DNA of 64,000 nucleotides from Tepidamorphaceae bacterium (GTDB taxonomy: Bacteria; Pseudomonadota; Alphaproteobacteria; Rhizobiales; Tepidamorphaceae), in the NCBI GenBank assembly GCA_028279445.1, contig JANQNT010000023.1, positions 496,001 through 560,000 on the forward strand, in the 5' to 3' direction. Below are positions 1 through 6,647 of the stretch, piece by piece. The first letter of the stretch is position 1; each line of letters starts with the position of its first letter. Made by a program: the position numbers and the translations under genes. The notes under the pieces were generated by a model. That model did not search any database. It worked only from the letters and a program-made list of their open reading frames with translations, and was not told the origin of the DNA.

Positions 1-542
1 CGCCACTCGGCGGGTTCAGCCACGACTTCGGCGGCGCCAAGCTGGCCGAGATCGCCGATCATGCGCTGGTCTCGATCGCCACACCGAACGGCGGCGAGAA
101 GAAACTGGCCGCCGCCATCAAGAAGTCCTACGGCTGCGCCCTGCCCCGGCCCGGCCAGTCGACGCTCGCCAAGGATGGCGATACCCGACTTCTGGGTCTG
201 CAGCGCGATCAGATGTTCGCCTTCTTCGCCCATGACGGCGACCAGGCACTGGCTGCCGTTGCAAACAAGCTGGGCGATGCCGGTTACTACACAGACCAGT
301 CGGATAGCTGGGTCATGTTGCGGTTATCGGGTGAGTTGAGCTGGACGGCGCTCGAACGCATCTGTCCGCTCGATCTCCACCCGGATGTTTTCGCCGTCGG
401 AGACGTGGCGCGCACAATGATGGAACATATCGGAGCCGTTATTCTCCGCGACGGAAAAACCGACTTTGTGCTAATGTCGGCGCGCTCGTCGGCAAGGTCA
501 TTTCTGCACGCGGTCGAGACATCGATCCGCAACATCCTTTGA
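1..542 (+). CDS. soxG: Sarcosine oxidase gamma subunit (partial, 5' end missing)
   Basis: The reading frame is open from base 3 and ends at TGA 540-542, so the N-terminus lies outside the window. About 179 residues are visible. The pattern fits the small gamma subunit of heterotetrameric sarcosine oxidase: an early LGGF segment, a central RPGQ stretch, WVMLRLSG followed by LDLHPD, then MEHIGAVILR and a helical C-terminus. The complex oxidises sarcosine to glycine, passes the methyl carbon to tetrahydrofolate and makes H2O2. The fhs and folD genes follow on the same strand and process that one-carbon unit, which supports the call. The soxB, soxD and soxA genes would be expected just upstream. 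A related GcvT-domain fragment is less likely, because the gamma subunit lacks a cofactor-binding core and so does this protein. Confidence 0.85.
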   Translation, partial: PLGGFSHDFGGAKLAEIADHALVSIATPNGGEKKLAAAIKKSYGCALPRPGQSTLAKDGDTRLLGLQRDQMFAFFAHDGDQALAAVANKLGDAGYYTDQSDSWVMLRLSGELSWTALERICPLDLHPDVFAVGDVARTMMEHIGAVILRDGKTDFVLMSARSSARSFLHAVETSIRNIL

Positions 543-664
543 TCAAGACGTCCACATAGAACCGGTTAAACGGCGGCGAGGGCCGTGACCGCGGACCAAC
601 AGGCCGCGGCTCGGCCAAAACGGCCGGATCGCAAGAAAAAGAGACTGGAAGGAGCTAGCCAATC

Positions 665-2341
665 ATGGCCCACAAGAGCGACATCGAAATCGCCCGCGAA
701 GCTGACAAGAAGCCGATCCAGGAGATCGGCGCGAAGCTGGGCATCCCCTCGGAACACCTTCTGCCGTTCGGCCATGACAAGGCGAAGGTGTCGGCCGAGT
801 TCATTGCCGCGCAGCGCGACAAGCCCAACGGCAAGCTGATCCTGGTGACGGCAGTCAATCCGACCCCGGCCGGCGAAGGCAAGACGACCACCACGGTGGG
901 TCTGGGCGATGGCCTCAACGCCATCGGCAAGAAGGCCGCCATCTGCATCCGCGAGGCCTCGCTGGGCCCCTGCTTCGGCATGAAGGGCGGCGCGGCCGGC
1001 GGCGGCTACGCACAGGTCGTGCCGATGGAGGAGATGAACCTCCACTTCACCGGCGACTTCCATGCCATCACCAGCGCGCACAACCTGCTGTCGGCGATGA
1101 TCGACAACCACATCTACTGGGGCAACGAACTGGAAATCGACATGCGCCGGGTGGCCTGGCGCCGCGTGCTGGACATGAATGATCGCGCCCTGCGTGACAT
1201 CGTCACCTCGCTCGGCGGGGTCGCCAACGGCTTCCCGCGACAGGCCGGCTTCGACATCACGGTTGCTTCCGAAGTGATGGCGATCCTGTGCCTGGCCAAC
1301 GACCTCGACGATCTGCAGAAGCGCCTTGGCGACATCATCGTTGCCTATCGCCGCGACCGCTCGCCGGTCTATTGCCGCGACATCAAGGCCGACGGTGCCA
1401 TGACGGTGCTGCTGAAGGACGCGCTGCAGCCCAACCTGGTGCAGACGCTGGAGAACAATCCGGCCTTCGTACATGGCGGTCCCTTCGCCAACATCGCCCA
1501 TGGCTGCAACTCGGTGGTCGCCACCACCACGGCGCTCAAGCTCGCCGACTACGTGGTCACCGAAGCCGGGTTCGGCGCCGACCTGGGTGCCGAGAAGTTC
1601 ATGAACATCAAGTGCCGCAAGGCGGGCATCTCGCCCGACGCGGTGGTGATCGTGGCCACGGTGCGCGCCATGAAGATGAACGGCGGTGTCGCCAAGGCGG
1701 ACCTCGGCGCGGAGAATGTCGACGCGGTCAAGAAGGGCTGCGCCAACCTCGGCCGCCACATCGAGAACGTGAAGTCGTTCGGCGTGCCCGCCGTGGTCGC
1801 CATCAACCACTTCGTCACCGACACGGACGCGGAGGTCCAGGCGGTGCAGGAGTATGCGGCAAGCCTCGGCTCGGAGGCGATCGTGTGCAGGCACTGGGCG
1901 GACGGTTCGGCTGGCGTCAAGGAACTGGCGACACGGGTAGCCGAGATTGCCGAAAGCGGGACGGCGCAGTTCTCCCCGCTGTATCCCGACGACATGGGGC
2001 TGTTCGAGAAGATTGAGACCATCGCCAAGCGCATCTACTGGGCCGACGAGGTGCTGGCCGACAAGAAGGTGCGCGACCAGCTCAAGCAGTGGGAAGCGGA
2101 TGGCTACGGCAATCTGCCGATCTGCATGGCCAAGACGCAGTATTCCTTCACCACCGATCCCAATCGGCGCGGCGCGCCCACCGGTCATTCGCTGCCGGTG
2201 CGCGAGGTCAGGCTCAGTGCGGGTGCCGGTTTCGTCGTGGTCATCTGCGGCGAGATCATGACCATGCCCGGCCTGCCAAGGGTGCCGTCGGCGGAAGCCA
2301 TTCATCTCAACGACGCGGGCCAGATCGAAGGCCTGTTCTGA
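665..2341 (+). CDS. fhs: Formate--tetrahydrofolate ligase
   Basis: This is a full-length cytosolic enzyme of 558 residues, the usual size for the family. It ligates formate to tetrahydrofolate with ATP, giving 10-formyl-THF, and can run in reverse to recover ATP from methyl-group oxidation. The nucleotide-binding loop [14 protein letters not shown] lies at about residues 67-80, and the [14 protein letters not shown] segment follows at about 100. The C-terminal half has the conserved [13 protein letters not shown] stretch and ends with [10 protein letters not shown]. The start at 665 is supported by the GGAAGGAG ribosome-binding site just upstream. It lies 122 bases after soxG and upstream of folD. 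Together with sarcosine oxidase and FolD it forms a route that moves methyl carbon through folate to formate. Confidence 0.97.
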   Translation: MAHKSDIEIAREADKKPIQEIGAKLGIPSEHLLPFGHDKAKVSAEFIAAQRDKPNGKLILVTAVNPTPAGEGKTTTTVGLGDGLNAIGKKAAICIREASLGPCFGMKGGAAGGGYAQVVPMEEMNLHFTGDFHAITSAHNLLSAMIDNHIYWGNELEIDMRRVAWRRVLDMNDRALRDIVTSLGGVANGFPRQAGFDITVASEVMAILCLANDLDDLQKRLGDIIVAYRRDRSPVYCRDIKADGAMTVLLKDALQPNLVQTLENNPAFVHGGPFANIAHGCNSVVATTTALKLADYVVTEAGFGADLGAEKFMNIKCRKAGISPDAVVIVATVRAMKMNGGVAKADLGAENVDAVKKGCANLGRHIENVKSFGVPAVVAINHFVTDTDAEVQAVQEYAASLGSEAIVCRHWADGSAGVKELATRVAEIAESGTAQFSPLYPDDMGLFEKIETIAKRIYWADEVLADKKVRDQLKQWEADGYGNLPICMAKTQYSFTTDPNRRGAPTGHSLPVREVRLSAGAGFVVVICGEIMTMPGLPRVPSAEAIHLNDAGQIEGLF

Positions 2342-2567
2342 CCATGCCGGCGGCCGCCCGGCTGAACGGACCTTTGGTGCGTACCGACGGCCGGGCGATC
2401 GCCGCCACCGGCACCTGATGAGGACAGCAAGCAGGACGAGAATGCGGCCCGTCCGGGTGGCGGTCGGCGGGAGCATTGGCCTCATCGACAACGGTCCGGC
2501 CCCTCGGCGGGCGGCCAGCGTTGCCGAACGATGTCGTGTGCCTGTGCGGCAACCAGAGAGCGATGCG

Positions 2568-2879
2568 ATGAAACGACCCGAGGAGTGCGACGACCTGACT
2601 GTGCTGCGCGCGCTCATCGACGAGATTGACGGGGAACTGGTCCGGTTGCTGGCCACGCGCCAGACCTGCATCGACCGTGCCGCAGTCCTGAAACAACGCG
2701 ACGGAACGCCTGCCCGGATTCCAGGGCGGGTGAAAGAGGTCATCGGCAACGCGGCGCGGCTGGCGCGGCGGCACGGTCTGGACGAGGACACCGCGGAGGC
2801 GGTCTGGAAACTGCTCGTCGAACGAGCCATCGCCCGCGAGCAAACCGCATTCGAGCGCAGCGAAGGGGACGAACCATGA
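2568..2879 (+). CDS. Chorismate mutase/PchB-like small protein
   Basis: The protein has 103 residues and an all-helical AroQ fold pattern, [19 protein letters not shown] and so on. I chose ATG 2568, preceded by GAGAG, because the upstream extension of the frame has no family similarity. Compared from memory with the E. coli chorismate mutase domain, the equivalents of Arg11, Arg28, Lys39, Arg51 and Gln88 are present. The Asp48 and Glu52 positions read Ile and Val within IPGRVKEV. That resembles PchB-type isochorismate-pyruvate lyases more than classical mutases. It sits between fhs and folD, and its stop overlaps the folD start (ATGA, 2876-2879), so the two are translationally coupled. A role linked to folate supply, for example through chorismate use, is possible but is inference. 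The true substrate is unknown. Confidence 0.8.
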   Translation: MKRPEECDDLTVLRALIDEIDGELVRLLATRQTCIDRAAVLKQRDGTPARIPGRVKEVIGNAARLARRHGLDEDTAEAVWKLLVERAIAREQTAFERSEGDEP

Positions 2880-3778
2880 GCGCCAGGATCATCGACGGCA
2901 AGGCCTTTGCCGCCAACGTGCGCGGCGAGGTCGCCAAGCACGTCTCCGCGCTGAAGGCGGAACACGACATCACGCCGGGACTGGCCGTGGTTCTGGTCGG
3001 TGAGGACCCGGCCAGCCAGGTCTATGTGCGCAACAAGGGGACGCAGACGCTCGAGGCCGGCATGAACTCCTTCGAGCACAAGCTCGATGCCGCGACGCCG
3101 GAAGCCGACCTGCTGGCACTGGTGGAGAAGCTCAACGCCGACCCGGCGGTGCACGGCATCCTGTGCCAGCTCCCCCTGCCCGATCACATGAACGAGGATC
3201 TGGTCATCAACGCCATCGCCCCGGAGAAGGATGTCGACGGCTTCCACATCTCCAACGTGGGGCTGCTCGGAACTGGGCAGAAGTCGATGGTGCCGTGCAC
3301 GCCGCTGGGCTGCCTGATGATGCTGCGCGATCACCACGGGTCGCTGTCGGGGCTGAACGCGGTCGTCGTCGGGCGTTCCAACATCGTCGGCAAGCCGATG
3401 GCCAACCTGCTGTTGCGCGACAGTTGCACCGTGACCATCGCCCACAGCCGCACCCGCGACATCGAGGAGGTGTGCCGGCGCGCCGACATCCTGGTCGCCG
3501 CCGTGGGCCGGCCGGAGATGATCACCGGCGACTGGGTCGGGGACGGCGCCACCGTCATCGATGTGGGCATCAACCGCGTGCCGGCACCCGAGAAGGGCGA
3601 AGGCAAGCACAAGCTCGTCGGCGACGTGCACTTCGACAGCGCGGTGGAGAAGGCCGGCGCCATCACTCCGGTGCCCGGCGGCGTTGGACCGATGACCATC
3701 GCCTGCCTGCTCGCCAACACGCTGACCGCGTGCTGCCGCGCCAACGGACTTCCGGAACCGGATGGCCTGACCGCCTAG
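2876..3778 (+). CDS. folD: Bifunctional methylene-THF dehydrogenase/methenyl-THF cyclohydrolase
   Basis: This 300-residue protein interconverts 5,10-methylene-THF, 5,10-methenyl-THF and 10-formyl-THF with NADP in the cytosol. Visible motifs are YVRNK with the catalytic Lys near residue 50, [10 protein letters not shown] near 100, DVDGFH, the NADP-binding [16 protein letters not shown], and [10 protein letters not shown] near the C-terminus. Length and order match the family. Its start overlaps the stop of the preceding small gene. Its stop TAG (3776-3778) shares bases with the target site of the 370-bp element that follows. With fhs it links methylene-THF from sarcosine and dimethylglycine oxidation to formate. 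Confidence 0.97.
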   Translation: MSARIIDGKAFAANVRGEVAKHVSALKAEHDITPGLAVVLVGEDPASQVYVRNKGTQTLEAGMNSFEHKLDAATPEADLLALVEKLNADPAVHGILCQLPLPDHMNEDLVINAIAPEKDVDGFHISNVGLLGTGQKSMVPCTPLGCLMMLRDHHGSLSGLNAVVVGRSNIVGKPMANLLLRDSCTVTIAHSRTRDIEEVCRRADILVAAVGRPEMITGDWVGDGATVIDVGINRVPAPEKGEGKHKLVGDVHFDSAVEKAGAITPVPGGVGPMTIACLLANTLTACCRANGLPEPDGLTA

Positions 3779-4147
3779 GTTATGAACTCATAAATCGGGC
3801 GGACATGGTCGGTGTCCGATTTGGTCGGATACAAGATCATCCTGCATTTGGATCAAACCGATCCAGATGCAGAAAAGATGATCGCTTCAAAACAGCAGAG
3901 CAACTTGTCTGCGCCGGGATCGGCGCAGGCTGCTCTGTGCGCGGTCCCGCACGGAAACCTCGCTGGTTTTCAAGGGGCCGTAACGCCGTTGCCGGGTAAA
4001 TCGGCCCGATCCGCAGGACGCGGAAACGGCTGGCGAATGGCCGGCGCGAACGGTCTGATCCGGGCAGCAAGCCCGCATTGCGCCCGTTCGCTCGACCCTT
4101 CTTGCCGTTTGCCGCGCCATGTTCGTCCGATTTATGAGTTCATGACC
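3778..4147. mobile_element. 370-bp non-autonomous insertion element (MITE-like) with 31-bp terminal inverted repeats
   Basis: The left end (3778-3808) begins GGTTATGAACTCATAAATCG. The right end (4117-4147), reverse complemented, begins GGTCATGAACTCATAAATCG. By eye the ends match at 28 of 31 positions. TA is duplicated on both sides (3776-3777 and 4148-4149); with ambiguity the flanks also share CTAG or CCTAGG. These features fit an internally deleted IS5-superfamily or IS630-like element. No convincing transposase domain is left: a 112-codon open frame across it has no recognisable motif. The insertion sits exactly between the stop codons of folD and the LysR gene and keeps both. Confidence 0.75.
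3835..3883. repeat. Nested palindrome inside the mobile element
   Basis: Outer arms GATCATC (3835-3841) and GATGATC (3877-3883) enclose inner arms CTGCATTTGGATC (3842-3854) and GATCCAGATGCAG (3860-3872). The inner arms pair at 12 of 13 positions around the loop AAACC. The two-tier design with GATC at the ends resembles palindromic intergenic repeats of Hyphomicrobiales. It may be a second repeat family captured by the element, or a structured part of the element itself. Confidence 0.7.
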
Positions 4148-5022
4148 TAGGCTGCTTTGGGCGTGCCACGCTTACCGAGTTCGGCGAGCAGGAAATCGCC
4201 GGCCAGGGAGACCGGTTCTCTGGTATCGCCGGCATTGCGGTGCACCGCGATCACCACCTCCGGCAGCGGCGGCAGTCCGGCGTAACCATCGATGACCCGC
4301 AGGCCGTCGGGGATGATCGACGCCTCCATCACGGAGACGCCGGAGCCGGCCAGGATGGCGTGCTCCATCAGTCCGATGCTGCGGGTCGAGTAGGCGATGT
4401 GCCAGTCGCGCTCGATATCCTTGAGCGCCTGCAACGCGATCCCACGGCACACGCAGCCCTTCGGAAACAGTACCAGCGACAGCGCAGCCTCCGGATCGTC
4501 GACGAAGTCGGGCGCGGCGACCCAGTGCATTGGTTCGAAGCGGGCAATCTCCCCGGCGACATCCTCTTGCGGATGGGTGGCGAGCACCAGATCGACCTCA
4601 TCGGCCTCCATTTGGGCGATCAGATCGCAGCCATTGTCGCAGGTGACCTCGAAGCGTACCCGCGGGTGCTCCTTGTTGAAGGCAGTCAGGATCGGCGGCA
4701 GCAGGAACGTCGCGTAGTCGTCCGGCGCGCCAACACGCACCAGACCCTCGGCCGCCGGCCGGCGAATCTGCGACAGCGCCGCATCGTTCACGTCGAGGAT
4801 GCGGTTGGCGTAGACCAGCAGGTCCTCGCCGGCGCGCGTTATGGTGACCGAATGGCGGTCGCGGGCGAACAGGCTCTTGCCGACGATGTCCTCCAGCCGC
4901 TTGATCTGCAGGCTGACGGCGGACTGGGTGCGCCCGACAGCGCGGCCGGCCCTGGTGAAATTGCTCTGCGCGGCGACCGCCACGAAGGAGCGAAGCAGGT
5001 CTATTTCGAGATCACGTTGCAT
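4147..5022 (-). CDS. LysR-family transcriptional regulator
   Basis: This 291-residue protein has an N-terminal winged helix-turn-helix (about 5-65, with FTRAGRAVGRTQSAVSLQIK as recognition region). A periplasmic-binding-protein-like effector domain follows (about 90-280). It is convergent with folD, from which it is now separated by the inserted element. On its start side it is divergent from the small gene at 5122. A perfect GTTAT-N11-ATAAC dyad starts six bases before its ATG and is a likely autoregulatory site. The effector is unknown. The C-terminal domain carries VCRGIALQAL, which gives no clear specificity. Confidence 0.93.
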   Translation of the reverse strand: MQRDLEIDLLRSFVAVAAQSNFTRAGRAVGRTQSAVSLQIKRLEDIVGKSLFARDRHSVTITRAGEDLLVYANRILDVNDAALSQIRRPAAEGLVRVGAPDDYATFLLPPILTAFNKEHPRVRFEVTCDNGCDLIAQMEADEVDLVLATHPQEDVAGEIARFEPMHWVAAPDFVDDPEAALSLVLFPKGCVCRGIALQALKDIERDWHIAYSTRSIGLMEHAILAGSGVSVMEASIIPDGLRVIDGYAGLPPLPEVVIAVHRNAGDTREPVSLAGDFLLAELGKRGTPKAA

Positions 5023-5027
5023 CGCTT

Positions 5028-5048
5028 GTTATTAGCTAAATTCATAAC
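5028..5048. promoter_or_regulatory. Candidate LysR-type operator (GTTAT-N11-ATAAC)
   Basis: A perfect 5-bp dyad with an 11-base spacer lies directly upstream of the LysR start codon in an AT-rich divergent region. It matches the T-N11-A pattern known for LysR boxes. Its position suggests that the regulator represses its own gene and also acts on the rightward small gene. Confidence 0.6.
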
Positions 5049-5121
5049 AATCATCAAATCAAATCGTTTCCAAAATATCGAGCGCCTCCCTACCTTCATT
5101 GCAGGACAAAGGAGACGGCAG

Positions 5122-5301
5122 ATGCTCTCGATTCTCGCAGATATGGCCCTTGTGGCCACCAGGATGTCGCCCGAGGCACGCAACATGACCGACAACCGGC
5201 GCGAGTCCGTCGTATGCCAGCGCAAGCGGTCCGGTCCGGACGGCAACGTCGTGCGCACGAAGCGCCGCGTGTTCTCGTTTCGCAGCTTCCGCACGATGTA
5301 A
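5122..5301 (+). CDS. Small basic hypothetical protein (59 residues)
   Basis: The open frame runs from ATG 5122 to TAA 5299-5301. A near-ideal ribosome-binding site AAAGGAG (5108-5114) lies seven bases before the start. The product starts hydrophobic (MLSILADMALVATRM) and ends rich in Arg, Lys and Phe (VVRTKRRVFSFRSFRTM). No known domain is recognised. It is divergent from the LysR gene and shares its regulatory region, so it is a plausible target of that regulator. A GC-rich hairpin follows its stop. It could encode a small protein, or be a chance frame behind a leader. Conservation of the reading frame would decide. Confidence 0.5.
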   Translation: MLSILADMALVATRMSPEARNMTDNRRESVVCQRKRSGPDGNVVRTKRRVFSFRSFRTM

Positions 5302-5308
5302 CGCCGCG

Positions 5309-5326
5309 CCAGGCGCGGGCGCCTGG
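5309..5326. terminator. GC-rich hairpin between convergent genes
   Basis: Arms CCAGGCG (5309-5315) and CGCCTGG (5320-5326) pair perfectly around CGGG. The hairpin lies between the stop of the small gene at 5301 and the stop of the HlyD gene at 5328. There is no clear U-run, so termination efficiency is uncertain. It could serve both strands. Confidence 0.4.
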
Positions 5327-5327
5327 A

Positions 5328-6647
5328 TCAGCGCTCGCGCAGCGCCTCGTCGCGCACCTTCAACACCGGCTTCATGACATAGTCGAGAACCGTCTTGCGG
5401 CCGGTCTGGATATCCACGCTCGCCACCATGCCGGGGATGATCTCCAGCGTCCTGCCGTTGTGAACCAGCCCGGCCTCGCCGGTACGCACCATGACGCGGT
5501 AGTAGGCATCGCCACGCTCGTCGAGCGAGGTGTCGGCGCTGATCCGTTCGACGCGGCCGGCCAGATCGCCGTAGACGGTGTAGTCATAGGCGGTCAGCTT
5601 GACGCTGGCCTCCTGGTCGGGGCGGATGAAGGCGACATCCTGCGGACGTATGCGCGCCTCGATCAGCAATGTATCGTCCAGCGGCACGATCTCGACGATA
5701 TCCACCGCCGGCTGCACCACCGCGCCGATGCTGGACACGTTGATCTTGTTGACGATGCCGCGCACCGGCGCGCGCAGTTCGGTGCGCCGGACCAGGTCGG
5801 CGGCCGCGACCTCGGATTCCTCCAGCACGCCAAGATCGGCGATCACCCTGGCGAGCCGCTCGCGCGCTTCCGCCTGGAAGACGCTTTCCACCGCGCCCAC
5901 GCGGGTCTGGCTCTCGGCGATGGCCGCACGGGCGCGCGGCAGTGCTGCCTCGACCACCGCCTGCTCGCCGACCGCATCGGCGTACTGGCGTTCAAGCCGC
6001 AGCAGATCGACTTCCGGCACGACATTGCGGCGCGCCAGATTGCGCGTCAGTTGCAGTTCGCGCTCAAGCGGCGCAAGTGTGGCGGCCAGCTTGGCCTGGC
6101 GTGCTTCAAGCTCGCGCAGTTCCTGTTCGCGCTGCAGGATCTGCTGGCGCAGGATTTCACGTTCGTTGGCAAGTTTGGCGCGGCGCGCACGAAACGCCTG
6201 CTGCTGCGCCGCGACAGCGCGTGGCGCAGCACGGCGCAGCTCATCGGAGAACTCCAGCGTCGCCTCGCCGTTGGCTTCCGCGGTCAGGCGCACCTCCTCG
6301 GCCTGCAGGGCACGCTTGCGCGACCGCAATTCGCCGAGCTTGGAGGCAAGGCTTGTATCGTCGACCACGATCAGCACCTGGCCGGGCTCTACGATATCGC
6401 CTTCCTGCACGTCGATGGAGCGCACGATGCCGCCCTCCAGCGTCTGCACCACCTGGATCTGCGAGGATGGAACCACGCGGCCCTGACCGCTGGTCACCTC
6501 CTCCACCACCGCCAGGCTCGCCCAGACCACGCCTGCGACCATCAGGCACGCGATCACCAGCAGCGGCAGCCACGCCCCGTCGCCGCGCGTGCTCTCCATC
6601 GCCGCGCGGGCATCGTTGGCGAAAGCGAAGTCGTCGCGCGAACTCAT
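5328..6647 (-). CDS. Type I secretion periplasmic adaptor (HlyD family)
   Basis: This 439-residue membrane fusion protein joins the inner-membrane ABC exporter to the outer-membrane TolC-like channel. A short cytosolic N-terminus is followed by one membrane helix (about 29-50, LLVIACLMVAGVVWASLAVV). Then come a biotinyl-lipoyl-like half motif (QVVQTLEGGIVRSIDVQEGD), a long heptad-rich Ala/Arg/Glu coiled coil (about 110-270), the second half motif (ELRAPVRGIVNKI) and a beta-barrel domain. Its start overlaps the end of the ABC gene (6644-6647, ATGA), so the two are translationally coupled. The likely cargo is the large RTX-type protein encoded divergently at 11317. Confidence 0.95.
   Translation of the reverse strand: MSSRDDFAFANDARAAMESTRGDGAWLPLLVIACLMVAGVVWASLAVVEEVTSGQGRVVPSSQIQVVQTLEGGIVRSIDVQEGDIVEPGQVLIVVDDTSLASKLGELRSRKRALQAEEVRLTAEANGEATLEFSDELRRAAPRAVAAQQQAFRARRAKLANEREILRQQILQREQELRELEARQAKLAATLAPLERELQLTRNLARRNVVPEVDLLRLERQYADAVGEQAVVEAALPRARAAIAESQTRVGAVESVFQAEARERLARVIADLGVLEESEVAAADLVRRTELRAPVRGIVNKINVSSIGAVVQPAVDIVEIVPLDDTLLIEARIRPQDVAFIRPDQEASVKLTAYDYTVYGDLAGRVERISADTSLDERGDAYYRVMVRTGEAGLVHNGRTLEIIPGMVASVDIQTGRKTVLDYVMKPVLKVRDEALRER

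Noticed and set aside
566-3631. A minus-strand open frame of 1021 codons opposite fhs, the PchB-like gene and folD
   Set aside because: It has no domain-like pattern and is His/Arg/Val-rich. It mirrors codon bias of the real genes on the other strand, which often leaves long antisense frames open in GC-rich DNA.
3812-4150. A 112-codon frame inside the 370-bp element as a transposase remnant
   Set aside because: No DDE-type or helix-turn-helix motif can be recognised; it ends in the inverted repeat and is probably chance.
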